64,000 nucleotides of DNA from Micrococcales bacterium (GTDB lineage Bacteria > Actinomycetota > Actinomycetes > S36-B12 > UBA10799). Made by a program: the position numbers and the translations under genes. The stretch is from positions 124,001-188,000 of the forward strand of contig JADJCR010000003.1 in the NCBI GenBank assembly GCA_016703125.1, given 5' to 3'. The notes under the pieces are model-generated. The model saw only the letters and a list, made by a program, of their open reading frames with translations, was not told the origin of the DNA and did not search any database. Of the stretch, positions 41,853-52,071 are shown piece by piece. Position 1 is the stretch's first letter, and each line of letters begins with the position of its first letter.

Positions 41853-44476
41853 GTGCGTCTGCCACGCTTGCGTGTTGTGGACGATGTGGGGCAACGCCTG
41901 GCGGCCGCCCGGCTACCTGCCCTACGGGCGCATCAGGCCGCCTGCCTCGCGGCCTTCGACGCGGACCCTGGTTCCGGCAGGTACCACTTCGTGCTGCCAC
42001 CGGGGGCGGGCAAGACGGTGCTGGGCGCGGCAGTGGCGCAGCGGGCCGGTCGCAGGACGCTGGTGCTGGTGCCGAACACCGCGATCCAGGAGCAGTGGCT
42101 GCGCTTGTGGACCGGCGCCGGCGCGGTCACCGTCGGCGACGACCGGTCCCTGGCCAGCGATGTCACGGTGCTGACCTACCAAGCACTGGCCACCTTCGAC
42201 GACGACGCGGATCCGACGGACGAGTCGATGGTGGCGCGGTTGCACCCGAACGCGCTCGAGATCATCGACGCGCTGCACGACGGTGAGCCGTTCACGGTGG
42301 TGCTGGACGAGGCGCACCATCTGGCGCAGACCTGGGGCCGGTTGCTGGCCGAGGTGCTGCAGCAGGCGCACGCCGGGCAGCAGGAGGGCCCGGTTGTGGT
42401 GGCCCTCACCGCGACCCCGCGAGAGTCGTTGTCGCCGGCCGAGGCTGAGCTCGTGGAGACGCTGTTCGGTCCCGTGCGCTATGCGGTGAGCACCCCGGCC
42501 CTGGTGCGTGACGGGGTGCTCGCCCCGTACCGGGAACTCGCGTGGTTCGTGACCCCCACCGACGCCGAACGCGATTACCTGGCCCGGTCCGCGCAGCACT
42601 GGCAGCAACTCATCGTGGGGGTGATGGAACCCGAGTTCGCCCAGCCGGGCCTGCTGGCCTACCTCGACCCCGCATGGGTGGCACATGAGGGCGTCTCCTG
42701 GGCGCATATCGAACGCACTCGACCGGAGTTGGCGCGGGCGCTGCTGCGAGCCTCCCACCAGGGTCTGTTGGCCCTGCCCGAAGGCGCGCGCCTGCGTGAC
42801 GAGCACCGGCAGCCCGTGCAGGTCGACGACTGGGTGGAGATCCTTTCGGACTACGCGCGCACGGCCCTGGCCGGCTCGGACGCACCTGGGTCGGCCTGGC
42901 AGCAGTTGCGTGCCGCGATGTCGTCAGTCGGCTGGACCCTGACCCGCAAGGGGGCCCGGCGCGGGCAGTCTCCGGTCGACCGGGTGCTCGCCCGCAGTGC
43001 GGCCAAGGCCACGGCGGCGGGTTACCTCGTGCAGCAGGAGTACCTGGTGCGCGGTGACGACTTGCGGGCCATCGTGCTGACCGATTACGAGAACGTGGGC
43101 GCCACGGCACCGGTCGACCTGCAGCAGATCCTCACCCGGCATGCCGGGAGCGCATGGGAGGCCCTCCGGCAGGTGCAGGCATCCAACCCAGCGTTGCGCT
43201 GCGTGCTGATGACGGGGACATCTGTCGGGGGCGACCCGGACGTACTGGCCGGACTGCTGCCCCAGGGACTGACGGCGGTACCCCGCGATGACGGACTGAG
43301 CAGGGTGGAGGGCGGGTGGACGCCACGGGCGTGGGTGGCTCACCTGACGGCAGCCTTTCAAGCGGGCGAGATCGACGTGCTCGTCGGGACCCGTGGCATG
43401 TGGGGGAAGGCTGGGACGCGCCGGCCGCCAACGTCGTGGTGGACCTCACGGCCGCCACGACTGCCACAGCGGTCGTGCAGATCCGCGGGCGGGCCATCCG
43501 CCGCGACCCGGTCCGCGCGGACAAACTCGCACACGTGTGGTCAGTGGCGGCGGTGGACGACGGGCACCCCCGCGGGGACCTGGACTACAGGCGCCTGGTC
43601 GCCAAGCATCGCGGCTACCTGGCCCCGGATGCCCAGGGCCGGATCGTCGCCGGGGTCGCGCACCTGGATGCCCGCTGCACGCCGTTCGCCGCTCCGCCGC
43701 CGGATCAGCGCGCGGGCATCAACGCCGACGCGCTCGAGGCCGCCGGGCGCATCGCACAGTCCCGCGAGGCGTGGGCCATCGGCACGCCCTACCGGGATGT
43801 CACGGAGATCGTGGTGCGGGTGCGTGCTGCGCGCCCTGAGGCTTTGGGAGTGCCCGAGCCGTCGGTGCGCACAGGCCCGGCGTGGCCGGTTGTGGGGGTC
43901 CTCGGCGGTGGGGTCGTGGCCGCAGCGGCAGCGGTCGTGGCGCAGGCCCCGACACTGCTGACCGGCGTGGCCGCGGCTGCCGGCGCCGGTGCGGGCTGGG
44001 TCGCGCAGACAGCGGCCCGGGCCGTGCGGACCCGCCGCGTCGCCGCGGCCCTCGGTGCTGATGGCATGCTCCTGGCCTTCGGGCGGGCGGTCGCCGGTGC
44101 CATGCAGGCGCCGGGGCAGGTACAGGTCGAACCGGATGCCTCGGGCACGTGGATGGTGCGGCTGGCGCAGGCGGCCGCAGCGGATTCCCGACGGTTCGCC
44201 ACCGCGATCGAGCAGCTTCTGCAGCCGGTGGACTTCCCGCGGTACGTCGTGTCGCGGCGCCTGCCCGGCCATCGGACCGTGATGTGGCACGCGGTGCCCG
44301 ACGAGTTCGGGGTCAACAAGCAGGCCGCCTCGGCCTTCTTGGTCCACTGGCAGCGGCACGTCTCGCGGGGCTCGGTGCTCTACACAGGTTCGCCCGAAGG
44401 GGCAGGGGTCGCGCAGGCCGTGCGTGGTGAGGATCCCATGGACCTGTCCACCGGGATGTATGCCGAATGGGCCTAG
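41853..44476 (+). CDS. DEAH-box helicase with C-terminal hydrophobic hairpin (one frameshift)
   Basis: About 874 residues when repaired. Superfamily 2 motifs: PPGAGKT at 49-55, DEAHH at 153-157, TATP at 187-190, then in the second domain LVGTRG and EGWDAPAANVVVDL (motif V) and QIRGRAIRRDP (motif VI). At about 43400 one G is missing: GGCATGTGGGG should read with one more G to give RGMVGEGWD. The second half contains PVVGVLGGGVVAAAAAVVAQ and LLTGVAAAAGAGAGWVAQTA, two hydrophobic stretches that could be a membrane hairpin, then a soluble domain to AEWA. The start is GTG 41853 or 41877. The role is unknown. Confidence 0.72.
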
Positions 44477-44569
44477 TCACGGGTGCGCGCGGGCTGTCGC
44501 GGAATGTGATCGCAGGGCCTGATGCACGCTCTCCAACCTCGTCACTGCGGCGCCCTTCGCGTCAGGTGC

Positions 44570-46732
44570 TCATTCCGGGGTCAGCCAGACCGCCCCGAGC
44601 GGCGGAACCGCCAGCCGGGCGCTGAACGGCCGACCGTGCCATTCCCACTCCTCGGCGTCGACCCCGCCGAAGTTGCCGACCCCGCTGCCGCCGTACTCCT
44701 GGGCGTCGGTGTTGACGACCTCCCGCCAGCGCCCGCCGGTGGGCAGGCCCACGCGGTAGTCGAAATGCGGGACGGCGCTGAAGTTCACCACGCACGCCAG
44801 CAGTTCCCCGTCCTGGCCGCGGCGCAGCCAGGAGAAGGTGTTGCCCCCGGCGTCGTTGGCGTCGATCCACTCGAAGCCGTGCGGTTCGACGTCCAGGCTC
44901 CACAAAGCGGGGTTCGACCGGTACTCGGCGTTCAGGTCGCGGACCAGGCGGGAGAGGGCGGCGTGATCCGGCTGGTCGAGCAGCCACCAGTCCAGGCTGC
45001 GGCCCTCGGACCACTCCGACTCCTGGCCGAACTCCTGGCCCATGAACAGCAACTGCTTGCCGGGGTGGGCCCACATGTACGCGAGGAATGCGCGCAGGTT
45101 GGCACGCTTCTGCCAGTGGTCGCCCGGCATCTTCGCCAGCAGCGAACCTTTGCCGTGCACCACCTCGTCGTGGGAGATGGGCAGCACGTAGCAGTTCTCC
45201 GACCAGGCGTAGACCAAGGCGAAGGTCATCTCGTTGTGGTGCCATTGCCGGTGCACGGGTTCGCGGTGCACGTAACCCAGCGAGTCGTGCATCCAGCCCA
45301 TGTTCCATTTGAGGCCGAAGCCCAGGCCGCCCAGGTGTGTGGCCCTGGTGACACCCGGCCACGCGGTCGACTCCTCGGCCACCGTGAACGCGCCCGGTTG
45401 GCGGCGGTACACCGTGGCGTTCATCTCCTGCAGGAACTGCACGGCGTCGAGGTTCTCCCGGCCGCCGTAAGCGTTGGGCGACCATTCGCCCTCGTTGCGG
45501 GAGTAGTCCAGGTACAGCATGGAGGCCACCGCATCCACCCGCAGGGCGTCGATGTGGAACTCCTCGCACCAGTACACCGCATTGGCCACGAGGAAGTTGC
45601 GGACCTCCGGGCGGCCGAAGTCGAAAACGTACGTGCCCCAGTCGGGGTGCTCTCCGCGGCGGGGGTCGGCATGCTCGTACAGCGGCGTACCGTCGAAGCG
45701 CGCGAGTGCGAACTCGTCCTTCGGGAAGTGCGCGGGGACCCAGTCGACGATGACGCCGACACCGGCCTGGTGCAACCGGTCCACAAGGTGCCGGAAGTCG
45801 TCGGGGTTGCCGAAGCGGGCGGTCGGAGCGTAGTAGGCGCTGACCTGGTAGCCCCACGAGCCTCCGAACGGGTGCTCCATGACAGGCAGTAACTCCACAT
45901 GGGTGAAGCCGTGGGCGACCACGTAGTCGGTGAGTTCCTCGGCCAGCTGTTGGTAGGACAGGCCCTGCCGCCAGGAGGCGAGGTGCACCTCGCAGACGCT
46001 CATGGGTCCGGCGTGGACGGGACGGTCGGCACGATGGGTGATCCACTCGGCGTCGGCCCAGGTGTACCCGGAGTCGAAGACGACCGAAGCGGTGGCTGGC
46101 GGCACCTCCGTGGCCTGGGCGAGCGGGTCCGCCTTCAGCCGGCGCACTCCGTCGCGGCCGATGATCTCGTACTTGTAGCGGGTGCCCGCACCGATCTCGG
46201 GGACGAAGACCTCCCACACGCCGCTGGATCCCAGCGAACGCATCGGGGTGGCGGTGCCGTTCCAGTAGTTGAAGTCACCCACCACGCGCACCCCTTGGGC
46301 GTTGGGTGCCCAGACGGCGAAGGCCACGCCGCGGATGGGTCCGTTGGGGGTCTCGTAGACGTGGACATGCGCCCCGAGCACTGTCCACAGTTGCTCGTGG
46401 CGGCCCTCGGAGATCAGATGCTGGTCCATCTCACCGAGGGTGGGCAGGAAGCGGTAGGGATCGTCGGCGGGGATCTTGTCACCGCCGTACGCGACGGCCA
46501 GCCGGTAGTCCGGCACGTCGGAATAGGGCACCTCGGCGACCCAGACCCCCGAGTGCTCGTGCTGCATCGGGAACCGCTCGGCTCCGATGACCACGTCTAC
46601 CTCGGTGGCATCCGGGCGCAGCACCCGGATGGTGAGGCCGTCGTCGTCGGCGTGCGGCCCCAGGATCTGGTGCGGCTGGCTGTGCGTACCGTCGACCAGT
46701 GAGGCTAGTGCTGCAGTGTCTACCTTGATCAT
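44570..46732 (-). CDS. glgB: 1,4-alpha-glucan branching enzyme (GlgB)
   Basis: A 720-residue GH13 enzyme that makes alpha-1,6 branches. Domains: N1 and CBM48 (to about 225), barrel (about 245-600), C-terminal beta domain. Catalytic D400 is in DALRVDAVASML and E453 in VAEESTAWPG; the third Asp is in LPISHDEVVHGKGS. ATG 46732 overlaps the glgE stop, and DNA upstream of it is glgE coding, which excludes a longer start. The glgE-glgB order is that of the GlgE pathway. Confidence 0.96.
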   Translation of the reverse strand: MIKVDTAALASLVDGTHSQPHQILGPHADDDGLTIRVLRPDATEVDVVIGAERFPMQHEHSGVWVAEVPYSDVPDYRLAVAYGGDKIPADDPYRFLPTLGEMDQHLISEGRHEQLWTVLGAHVHVYETPNGPIRGVAFAVWAPNAQGVRVVGDFNYWNGTATPMRSLGSSGVWEVFVPEIGAGTRYKYEIIGRDGVRRLKADPLAQATEVPPATASVVFDSGYTWADAEWITHRADRPVHAGPMSVCEVHLASWRQGLSYQQLAEELTDYVVAHGFTHVELLPVMEHPFGGSWGYQVSAYYAPTARFGNPDDFRHLVDRLHQAGVGVIVDWVPAHFPKDEFALARFDGTPLYEHADPRRGEHPDWGTYVFDFGRPEVRNFLVANAVYWCEEFHIDALRVDAVASMLYLDYSRNEGEWSPNAYGGRENLDAVQFLQEMNATVYRRQPGAFTVAEESTAWPGVTRATHLGGLGFGLKWNMGWMHDSLGYVHREPVHRQWHHNEMTFALVYAWSENCYVLPISHDEVVHGKGSLLAKMPGDHWQKRANLRAFLAYMWAHPGKQLLFMGQEFGQESEWSEGRSLDWWLLDQPDHAALSRLVRDLNAEYRSNPALWSLDVEPHGFEWIDANDAGGNTFSWLRRGQDGELLACVVNFSAVPHFDYRVGLPTGGRWREVVNTDAQEYGGSGVGNFGGVDAEEWEWHGRPFSARLAVPPLGAVWLTPE

Positions 46733-48771
46733 CAGATGACTCCCGGCCTGATCGACATGATGTGAGCGCACGACAAGTGGGGGTCGAGTCGCACGAAGTT
46801 GGTTGCGGACCACGAGAAACTCTGTCCGCTGATGAGATCCTGCGCCACGAAGCGGTCGTGCCAGTCGAAGCCGAGCGCCGGCATGTCCAGGTGCAGCGTC
46901 GCCTCCCGCGGGCCGAACGGGTCGAGCGTCACGACGACGATGACGGTGTCGTCACCGTCACGCTTGCTGTACGCGATCATGCGGTCGCTGTCGATCTGGT
47001 GGAACACGATGTGCCGCAGCTGTTGCAGGCCGCGGTGCTTGCGCCGGATGTCGTTGAGCAGCGTGAGGTACGGGGCCAGCGATGTGCCGCCGGTTTCCGC
47101 CGCCTGCCAGTCCCGGGGGCGGTACTGGTACTTCTCGGAATCCAGGTATTCCTCGCTGCCCGGGCGCACTGCGACGTGCTCGAACAATTCGTAGCCGCTG
47201 TAGACGCCCCAGGTCGGCGACATGGTGGCCGCCAGGGTGGCGCGGATGGCGAAGGCAGCCGGCCCGCCGTACTGCAGATACGCGTGCAGGATGTCAGGGG
47301 TGTTCACGAAGAAGTTGGGGCGCATGTACGCAGACGACGGGCCGCTGAGCTCCCGCAGGTACTCCTCGAGTTCCCACTTGTCGGTGCGCCAGGTGAAGTA
47401 CGTATAGGACTGGTCGAAGCCGACCTCGGCCAGTGCGCGCATCATCGGGGGGCGGGTGAACGCCTCTGCCAGGAACAGCACGTCGGGATCGGTGCGCTTG
47501 ATCTCGTGCAGGACGTGGTCCCAGAAGCGCACAGGTTTGGTGTGCGGGTTGTCGACACGGAAGATCCGCACGCCGTGAGCCATCCAGAACCGGATGACCC
47601 GCAGCACCTCGGCGGTGAGGCCGGCCGGGTCGCCGTCGAACCACATGGGGTAGATGTCCTGGTACTTCTTCGGTGGGTTCTCGGCGTACGCGATCGTGCC
47701 GTCGGCGCGGACGGTGAACCAGGGCTTGCCGGCCGTGGGCCACGGGTGGTCCGGAGCCACCTGCAGCGCGAGGTCCAGCGCCACTTCCATCCCGAGTTCC
47801 TCGGTGCGAGCCACGAACCGGTCGAAGTCGTCGATCGTCCCCAGGTCCGCGTGGACCGCGTCGTGCCCGCCTTGCGCCGAACCGATCGCCCAGGGAGAGC
47901 CGGGGTCCCCGGGGCCGGGGGTGAGGGTGTTGTTCGGACCCTTGCGGTTCACTGTCCCGATCGGGTGGATCGGTGGCAGGTAGACCACGTCGAAGCCCAT
48001 GGCGGCGATGGCCGGCAGGCGCTTCTGCGCGTCAGCGAACGTGCCGCTGGCCGGTGGGTCCAGGGTGGCGCCTTCGCTGCGGGGGAAGAACTCGTACCAG
48101 GATCCGAAGAGCGCCCGGCGCCTAACCGCCTGCACCGGCCAGGGCCCGCACGGCGACTCCAGGTCCCGGATGGGGTGCTCGCGCAGCATCTTCCACAGCG
48201 TCGGGTCGAGGCCGGCGGCGAGCCTGCGGGCCGGCGACATGCTCACGTCGCGCAGCCCGGCGATGGCCTTGCTGATCAGGGTCTGGTCGGGCACGTCAGC
48301 GCGTGAGAGGATGCGTGCGCCCTCCTCGAGTTCGAGTTCCACATCCACGCCCACGGGGATCTTCACTTCAGCGCGATGCCGCCAGGTGCTCAGGATGTCG
48401 GCGTAGGCCACGATCGTGAACGTCCATGCTCCCTCGGTGTTGGGCCGGAAGTTGCCATCCCACACGTCGGTGCCGTTGTCGCGCGAGATCATCGGCACGC
48501 GCACCGAACGGCCCTGCGGATCGGTGGCCACGAGGTCCACGCCGATCGTGTCGTGCCCCTCGCGGAAGGCCACGCAGTTGACCATGACCATCTCCCCGAC
48601 GACGGCCTTCACCGGCCGGCGGCCACCCTCGACCCGCGGCCAGACGTCGAGTACGGGGAAGCGGCCGGTGAGCGTCTCCGGCGGCGTGAGGTTGTGCGAG
48701 GGCAGGGTGTTCCAGTAGTCGACGGCGGCCGCCGATGGCGCACCCGAGCCTGCTGTGGAGTTGTCGCTCAC
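46732..48771 (-). CDS. glgE: Alpha-1,4-glucan:maltose-1-phosphate maltosyltransferase (GlgE)
   Basis: A 679-residue GH13_3 enzyme that extends alpha-glucan with maltose-1-phosphate. The nucleophile is D407 in RIFRVDNPHTKPV, the acid/base Glu is in LFLAEAFTRPP, and PPIHPIGTVNRKGPNN is a GlgE hallmark. The start GTG 48771 is supported by TACCGT 7 nt upstream. treS and pep2, which supply maltose-1-phosphate, are not in the window. glgB is translationally coupled. Confidence 0.96.
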   Translation of the reverse strand: MSDNSTAGSGAPSAAAVDYWNTLPSHNLTPPETLTGRFPVLDVWPRVEGGRRPVKAVVGEMVMVNCVAFREGHDTIGVDLVATDPQGRSVRVPMISRDNGTDVWDGNFRPNTEGAWTFTIVAYADILSTWRHRAEVKIPVGVDVELELEEGARILSRADVPDQTLISKAIAGLRDVSMSPARRLAAGLDPTLWKMLREHPIRDLESPCGPWPVQAVRRRALFGSWYEFFPRSEGATLDPPASGTFADAQKRLPAIAAMGFDVVYLPPIHPIGTVNRKGPNNTLTPGPGDPGSPWAIGSAQGGHDAVHADLGTIDDFDRFVARTEELGMEVALDLALQVAPDHPWPTAGKPWFTVRADGTIAYAENPPKKYQDIYPMWFDGDPAGLTAEVLRVIRFWMAHGVRIFRVDNPHTKPVRFWDHVLHEIKRTDPDVLFLAEAFTRPPMMRALAEVGFDQSYTYFTWRTDKWELEEYLRELSGPSSAYMRPNFFVNTPDILHAYLQYGGPAAFAIRATLAATMSPTWGVYSGYELFEHVAVRPGSEEYLDSEKYQYRPRDWQAAETGGTSLAPYLTLLNDIRRKHRGLQQLRHIVFHQIDSDRMIAYSKRDGDDTVIVVVTLDPFGPREATLHLDMPALGFDWHDRFVAQDLISGQSFSWSATNFVRLDPHLSCAHIMSIRPGVI

Positions 48772-48778
48772 GGATTCG

Positions 48779-48784
48779 ACGGTA
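48779..48784 (-). promoter_or_regulatory. -10 box TACCGT for glgE-glgB
   Basis: TACCGT on the minus strand, 7 nt before GTG 48771: leaderless transcript. Confidence 0.5.
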
Positions 48785-48989
48785 GTCGCTGCGAGCGACG
48801 GATGGCGCGGCGCGTCCGTCCGGGGAGGCGGCGCCTGGCCCCGGTTGCGATCAGAAGATGGCGCGGGGTCGAATCCGTCCGATGTCGCGTTCTTGCGGTC
48901 TCAGCGCGGCAAAGCCGGCACACGATCAGCCCCACGCGGGTGACAGCTTCGTGACGGCTTTCAGTCGTGGCTGCTGACTGCTTCAGGTG

Positions 48990-48995
48990 TAGTAT
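48990..48995 (+). promoter_or_regulatory. -10 box TAGTAT for the secreted hypothetical gene
   Basis: TAGTAT is followed by a 27-nt leader with a GAGGAG site before ATG 49023. The 250-bp gap to glgE holds both divergent promoters and nothing else clear. Confidence 0.45.
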
Positions 48996-49022
48996 CGGCC
49001 GAACCGGTGCGAGGAGTGGGCC

Positions 49023-49985
49023 ATGACAGCTAGAGCAACGATCGTCATTGCGACCGCGGCGGCCCTCACTTCGGCTCCGGTGGTGCTGGGGGCGCCTGCT
49101 CAGGCGGCGGAGGGCCGTCCGGCGACAGTCCAGGCCAAGAATGATCTGGCCCCGCTGCTCAAGACCAGGCAGTTGATCGCGGGGGACACCTGGCGCCAGA
49201 CCGTGCGGGTCAAGGGCTACCGACAGATCAAGCTTCAGGTCAGGTCCGGCGGTGGGCCGTTCCGGACCGTCAAGTCCTACAAGGTGCCGAAGAACGGGAA
49301 GGTCAAGTTGTCCCGCACCTTCGCGACCCCCGGGCAGTACTCCTTGCGCAGCATCGCGGTACCCGACGGTGCGGGGCGCGATGTGAAGTCGCGGCCGGTC
49401 ATCATCACGGTGTTCGCGAGGCAGTACCAAGGGAGTTTCGGCGGGGAACAGAACTCCGGCACGTCGTGGAACGGATCCATCACGTACCAGTACCAGGAGC
49501 GCGACCCCATCATCAACACCCGGTGGAACGACGGCGCGATCCACTACACAGGCATCGCGGGCTCGGTGACGTGGAACTACGACGCCTCCGTGCTCAACGG
49601 CGGGATCCGGCGCAACTGTTCAACGGCGCAGAGCAGCGGACAGTTGGACGTCAGCACCTTGGATGCGACGATGACCGTCGACCAGAAGACGGATGATACG
49701 TACAAGGGCCGCAGGTACGACCTGAACGTGTCCGTGTCCCCGACGCCGCGGATCTCCTACACCTGCGAGTACTTCGATGGTGAGTTCTGGGTGGCCGAGA
49801 CGCGCGAAGCGGGCCTGACGTTCGGGCCGAACCTGGGGGATCTGTTGACGAACGGCCTCAGCGTCGATGCGACCGGAGTCGCTGGCCGTTACACCAAGAG
49901 TCTGGCCGCGCCCCTGGTCGGCGACATCAACCGCCCGCCGGAGGCCGTGACGAACCGGTGGTACTGGAACCTCACGGCCGGCTGA
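49023..49985 (+). CDS. Secreted hypothetical beta-rich protein
   Basis: A 320-residue exported protein I do not recognise. Signal peptide residues 1-28 (VIATAAALTSAPVVLGAPAQ) with cleavage near AQA-AEG. Residues about 40-125 resemble the immunoglobulin-like module seen at the end of the GH18 protein (KGYRQIKLQVRSGGGPFRTV, YKVPKNGKVKLSRTFATPGQ). The rest contains many Tyr, Trp and Gly in beta pattern, with two Cys (RRNCSTA, YTCEYF) that may form a disulphide. It lies between glgE and glgX, but convergent with glgX, so it need not share their function. Start ATG 49023 with GAGGAG upstream. Confidence 0.75.
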   Translation: MTARATIVIATAAALTSAPVVLGAPAQAAEGRPATVQAKNDLAPLLKTRQLIAGDTWRQTVRVKGYRQIKLQVRSGGGPFRTVKSYKVPKNGKVKLSRTFATPGQYSLRSIAVPDGAGRDVKSRPVIITVFARQYQGSFGGEQNSGTSWNGSITYQYQERDPIINTRWNDGAIHYTGIAGSVTWNYDASVLNGGIRRNCSTAQSSGQLDVSTLDATMTVDQKTDDTYKGRRYDLNVSVSPTPRISYTCEYFDGEFWVAETREAGLTFGPNLGDLLTNGLSVDATGVAGRYTKSLAAPLVGDINRPPEAVTNRWYWNLTAG

Positions 49986-49988
49986 GGT

Positions 49989-51992
49989 CTACTCGTCCTC
50001 GGGGAGCACCTCGGCGACCACGATCGAGTAGCAAGGAACTCTCACCCCGGCGGAGGGGTCGACGCCGGTCAGTGTCACGTCCTCGCTGGCGAGCACCACC
50101 CGCGCGGGCATGGGGAAGATCATCTCGACGATCTCCGGGCCCGTGTTCAGGCACAGCAGGACCGACGGCTCGCCCTTGAACATGGCCTGCACCACCCGGA
50201 CGTCGGGGTCGTTCCACTGCTCGGAGGTGAGCACCGTGCCCTCCTCGTTGAACCAGTGGAGATCCTCCGGGGAGGGGTGCACGCTGGGTCGCAGCACGGC
50301 GTAGCGATCACGGATCCGGAGCAGCAGCTTCGTCCAGTCGATGAGTCCGCGGTCCAGGTTCTCCCAGTCCGTCCAGGACAACTCGTTGTCCTGGCAGTAC
50401 ACGTTGTTGTTCCCCTGCTGGGTGCGTCCGGCCTCGTCGCCGGACAGGATCATCGGGGTGCCCGCGGACAACAGCAGCGTGGCCAGCAACGACCGTTGCC
50501 GGGCCCGGCGGTTGGCCAGCACATCGGGGTCGTCGGTCGGGCCCTCCGCGCCGCCGTTCCAGCTGCGGTTGTCGTTGCTGCCGTCGTTGTTGTCCTCGCC
50601 GTTGGCCTCGTTGTGCTTGTCGTTGTACGAGACCAGGTCGGCCAGGGTGAAACCGTCATGGGCGGTGATGAAGTTCACCGAGTGGTAGGGGCGCCGCCCG
50701 TTGTGGGCGAACCGGTCGGCCGAGCCGGTCAGCCTCGCGCCGAGTTCCGACAGCGAGCCGATGGAGCGCCACGTGTCGCGCACAGTGCCACGGAAGACGT
50801 CGTTCCATTCGGCCCAGGGTCCGGGGAAGCTACCGGCCTGGTACCCACCGATGCCGATGTCCCAGGGCTCGGCGATCAATTTGACCTGTGACAGCACCGG
50901 GTCGGCGGCCATGGCCGACAGGACGGGGGCCCAGGTCGTGACCATGGCCGAGGTCCGGGCGAGTGTGGAGGCCAGGTCGAAGCGGAAGCCGTCGACGTGC
51001 AGGTCCGTCACCCAGTAACGCAGCGACGACAGGATCAGCTCGACCATGCGTGGCGACTCCGCCCGGATGGCGTTGCCACACCCGGTCGGGTTGTCGTACA
51101 TCCCGCCGTCGAGCATCCAGTAGGTGTCGGCGTTGGCCGCGCCCTTCCACGCCAGCGTGGGTCCGAGGTGGTCGCCCTCGGCGGTGTGGTTGTAGACGAC
51201 GTCGATGATGACCTCGAGCCCGGCGGCGTGCAGCGTGTCGACCATGTCCCGGAACTCCGCGATCTGCTCCCCGCGCTCACCGGCGGCGGAGTACGCGGCG
51301 TGGGGCGCGAAGAAGCCCACGGGGTTGTACCCCCAGTAGTTCGTGCGCCCGCTGCCGAGCAGCAGCGGCTCGGGTACGAAGTGCTGTACGGGCAGCAACT
51401 CGATACTGGTGACGCCGAGGTCCTTCAGGTACTCCACGACCGGCGGTTGGGCCAGCCCGGCGTAGGTCCCGCGCAGTTCCTCGGGGACCTCCGGGTGGAG
51501 TTTCGTGAAGCCCTTGACGTGGGTCTCGTAGATGACCGTGCGGTCCCACGGGATGCGCGGCGGGGAGTTCGGGCTCGGCGCGAGCGGTGGCACGTACACG
51601 CTGTGCGGGACGTAAGGGGCCGAGTCGGTGTCGTCGATCAGGTCCGGATCCTGCATCTGGTAGGAGTGGATCGCGTCGTTGACCTGTAACTCGCCGGTGA
51701 TGGCCAGGGCGTACGGGTCGAGCAGGAGTTTGGCCGGGTTCAGCCGCAGGCCGAACTCCGGCTCCCAGGGTCCGGTCACCCGAAATCCGTAGGTGGTGCC
51801 GGTGGGCGGGGCGGGAAGCTCAGCGGTCCAGTGCCCGTACGGGCCGGGGGCGAGGTCGACGTGGTCGCCGGACTCCAGGAACTCGAGGGTCACACTCTGG
51901 GCGGCGGGGGCGAAGTGGTTGACGGTCGCCCCTCCCGGGTTGTCCGGATCCGGACGCAAGCCCATCGGCGGCAGACCCTCAGGCGTTCGCAT
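49989..51992 (-). CDS. glgX: Glycogen debranching enzyme GlgX (isoamylase type)
   Basis: A 667-residue GH13_11 enzyme that cuts alpha-1,6 branches. CBM48 at the N-terminus (NPGGATVNHFAPAAQSVTLE), nucleophile in DGFRFDLASTLART, acid in LIAEPWDIGIGGYQAG, and FITAHDGFTLADLVSYNDKHN. ATG 51992 has a strong GGAGGAAG site directly upstream. It converges with the secreted hypothetical gene 3 bp away. It recycles the glucan built by GlgE and GlgB. Confidence 0.95.
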   Translation of the reverse strand: MRTPEGLPPMGLRPDPDNPGGATVNHFAPAAQSVTLEFLESGDHVDLAPGPYGHWTAELPAPPTGTTYGFRVTGPWEPEFGLRLNPAKLLLDPYALAITGELQVNDAIHSYQMQDPDLIDDTDSAPYVPHSVYVPPLAPSPNSPPRIPWDRTVIYETHVKGFTKLHPEVPEELRGTYAGLAQPPVVEYLKDLGVTSIELLPVQHFVPEPLLLGSGRTNYWGYNPVGFFAPHAAYSAAGERGEQIAEFRDMVDTLHAAGLEVIIDVVYNHTAEGDHLGPTLAWKGAANADTYWMLDGGMYDNPTGCGNAIRAESPRMVELILSSLRYWVTDLHVDGFRFDLASTLARTSAMVTTWAPVLSAMAADPVLSQVKLIAEPWDIGIGGYQAGSFPGPWAEWNDVFRGTVRDTWRSIGSLSELGARLTGSADRFAHNGRRPYHSVNFITAHDGFTLADLVSYNDKHNEANGEDNNDGSNDNRSWNGGAEGPTDDPDVLANRRARQRSLLATLLLSAGTPMILSGDEAGRTQQGNNNVYCQDNELSWTDWENLDRGLIDWTKLLLRIRDRYAVLRPSVHPSPEDLHWFNEEGTVLTSEQWNDPDVRVVQAMFKGEPSVLLCLNTGPEIVEMIFPMPARVVLASEDVTLTGVDPSAGVRVPCYSIVVAEVLPEDE

Positions 51993-52040
51993 CTTCCTCC
52001 TGTCGACAGACCTCCCGACGGTGAGGTCTGTGTGTGAGGT

Positions 52041-52046
52041 TAGCCT
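52041..52046 (+). promoter_or_regulatory. -10 box TAGCCT for the enoyl-CoA hydratase gene
   Basis: TAGCCT lies 25 nt before GTG 52072, which has AAGGAG about 7 nt upstream: a short-leader promoter in the glgX/crotonase divergent gap. Confidence 0.4.
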
Positions 52047-52071
52047 GCCGTCGTGGACGAAGGAGACGGAC

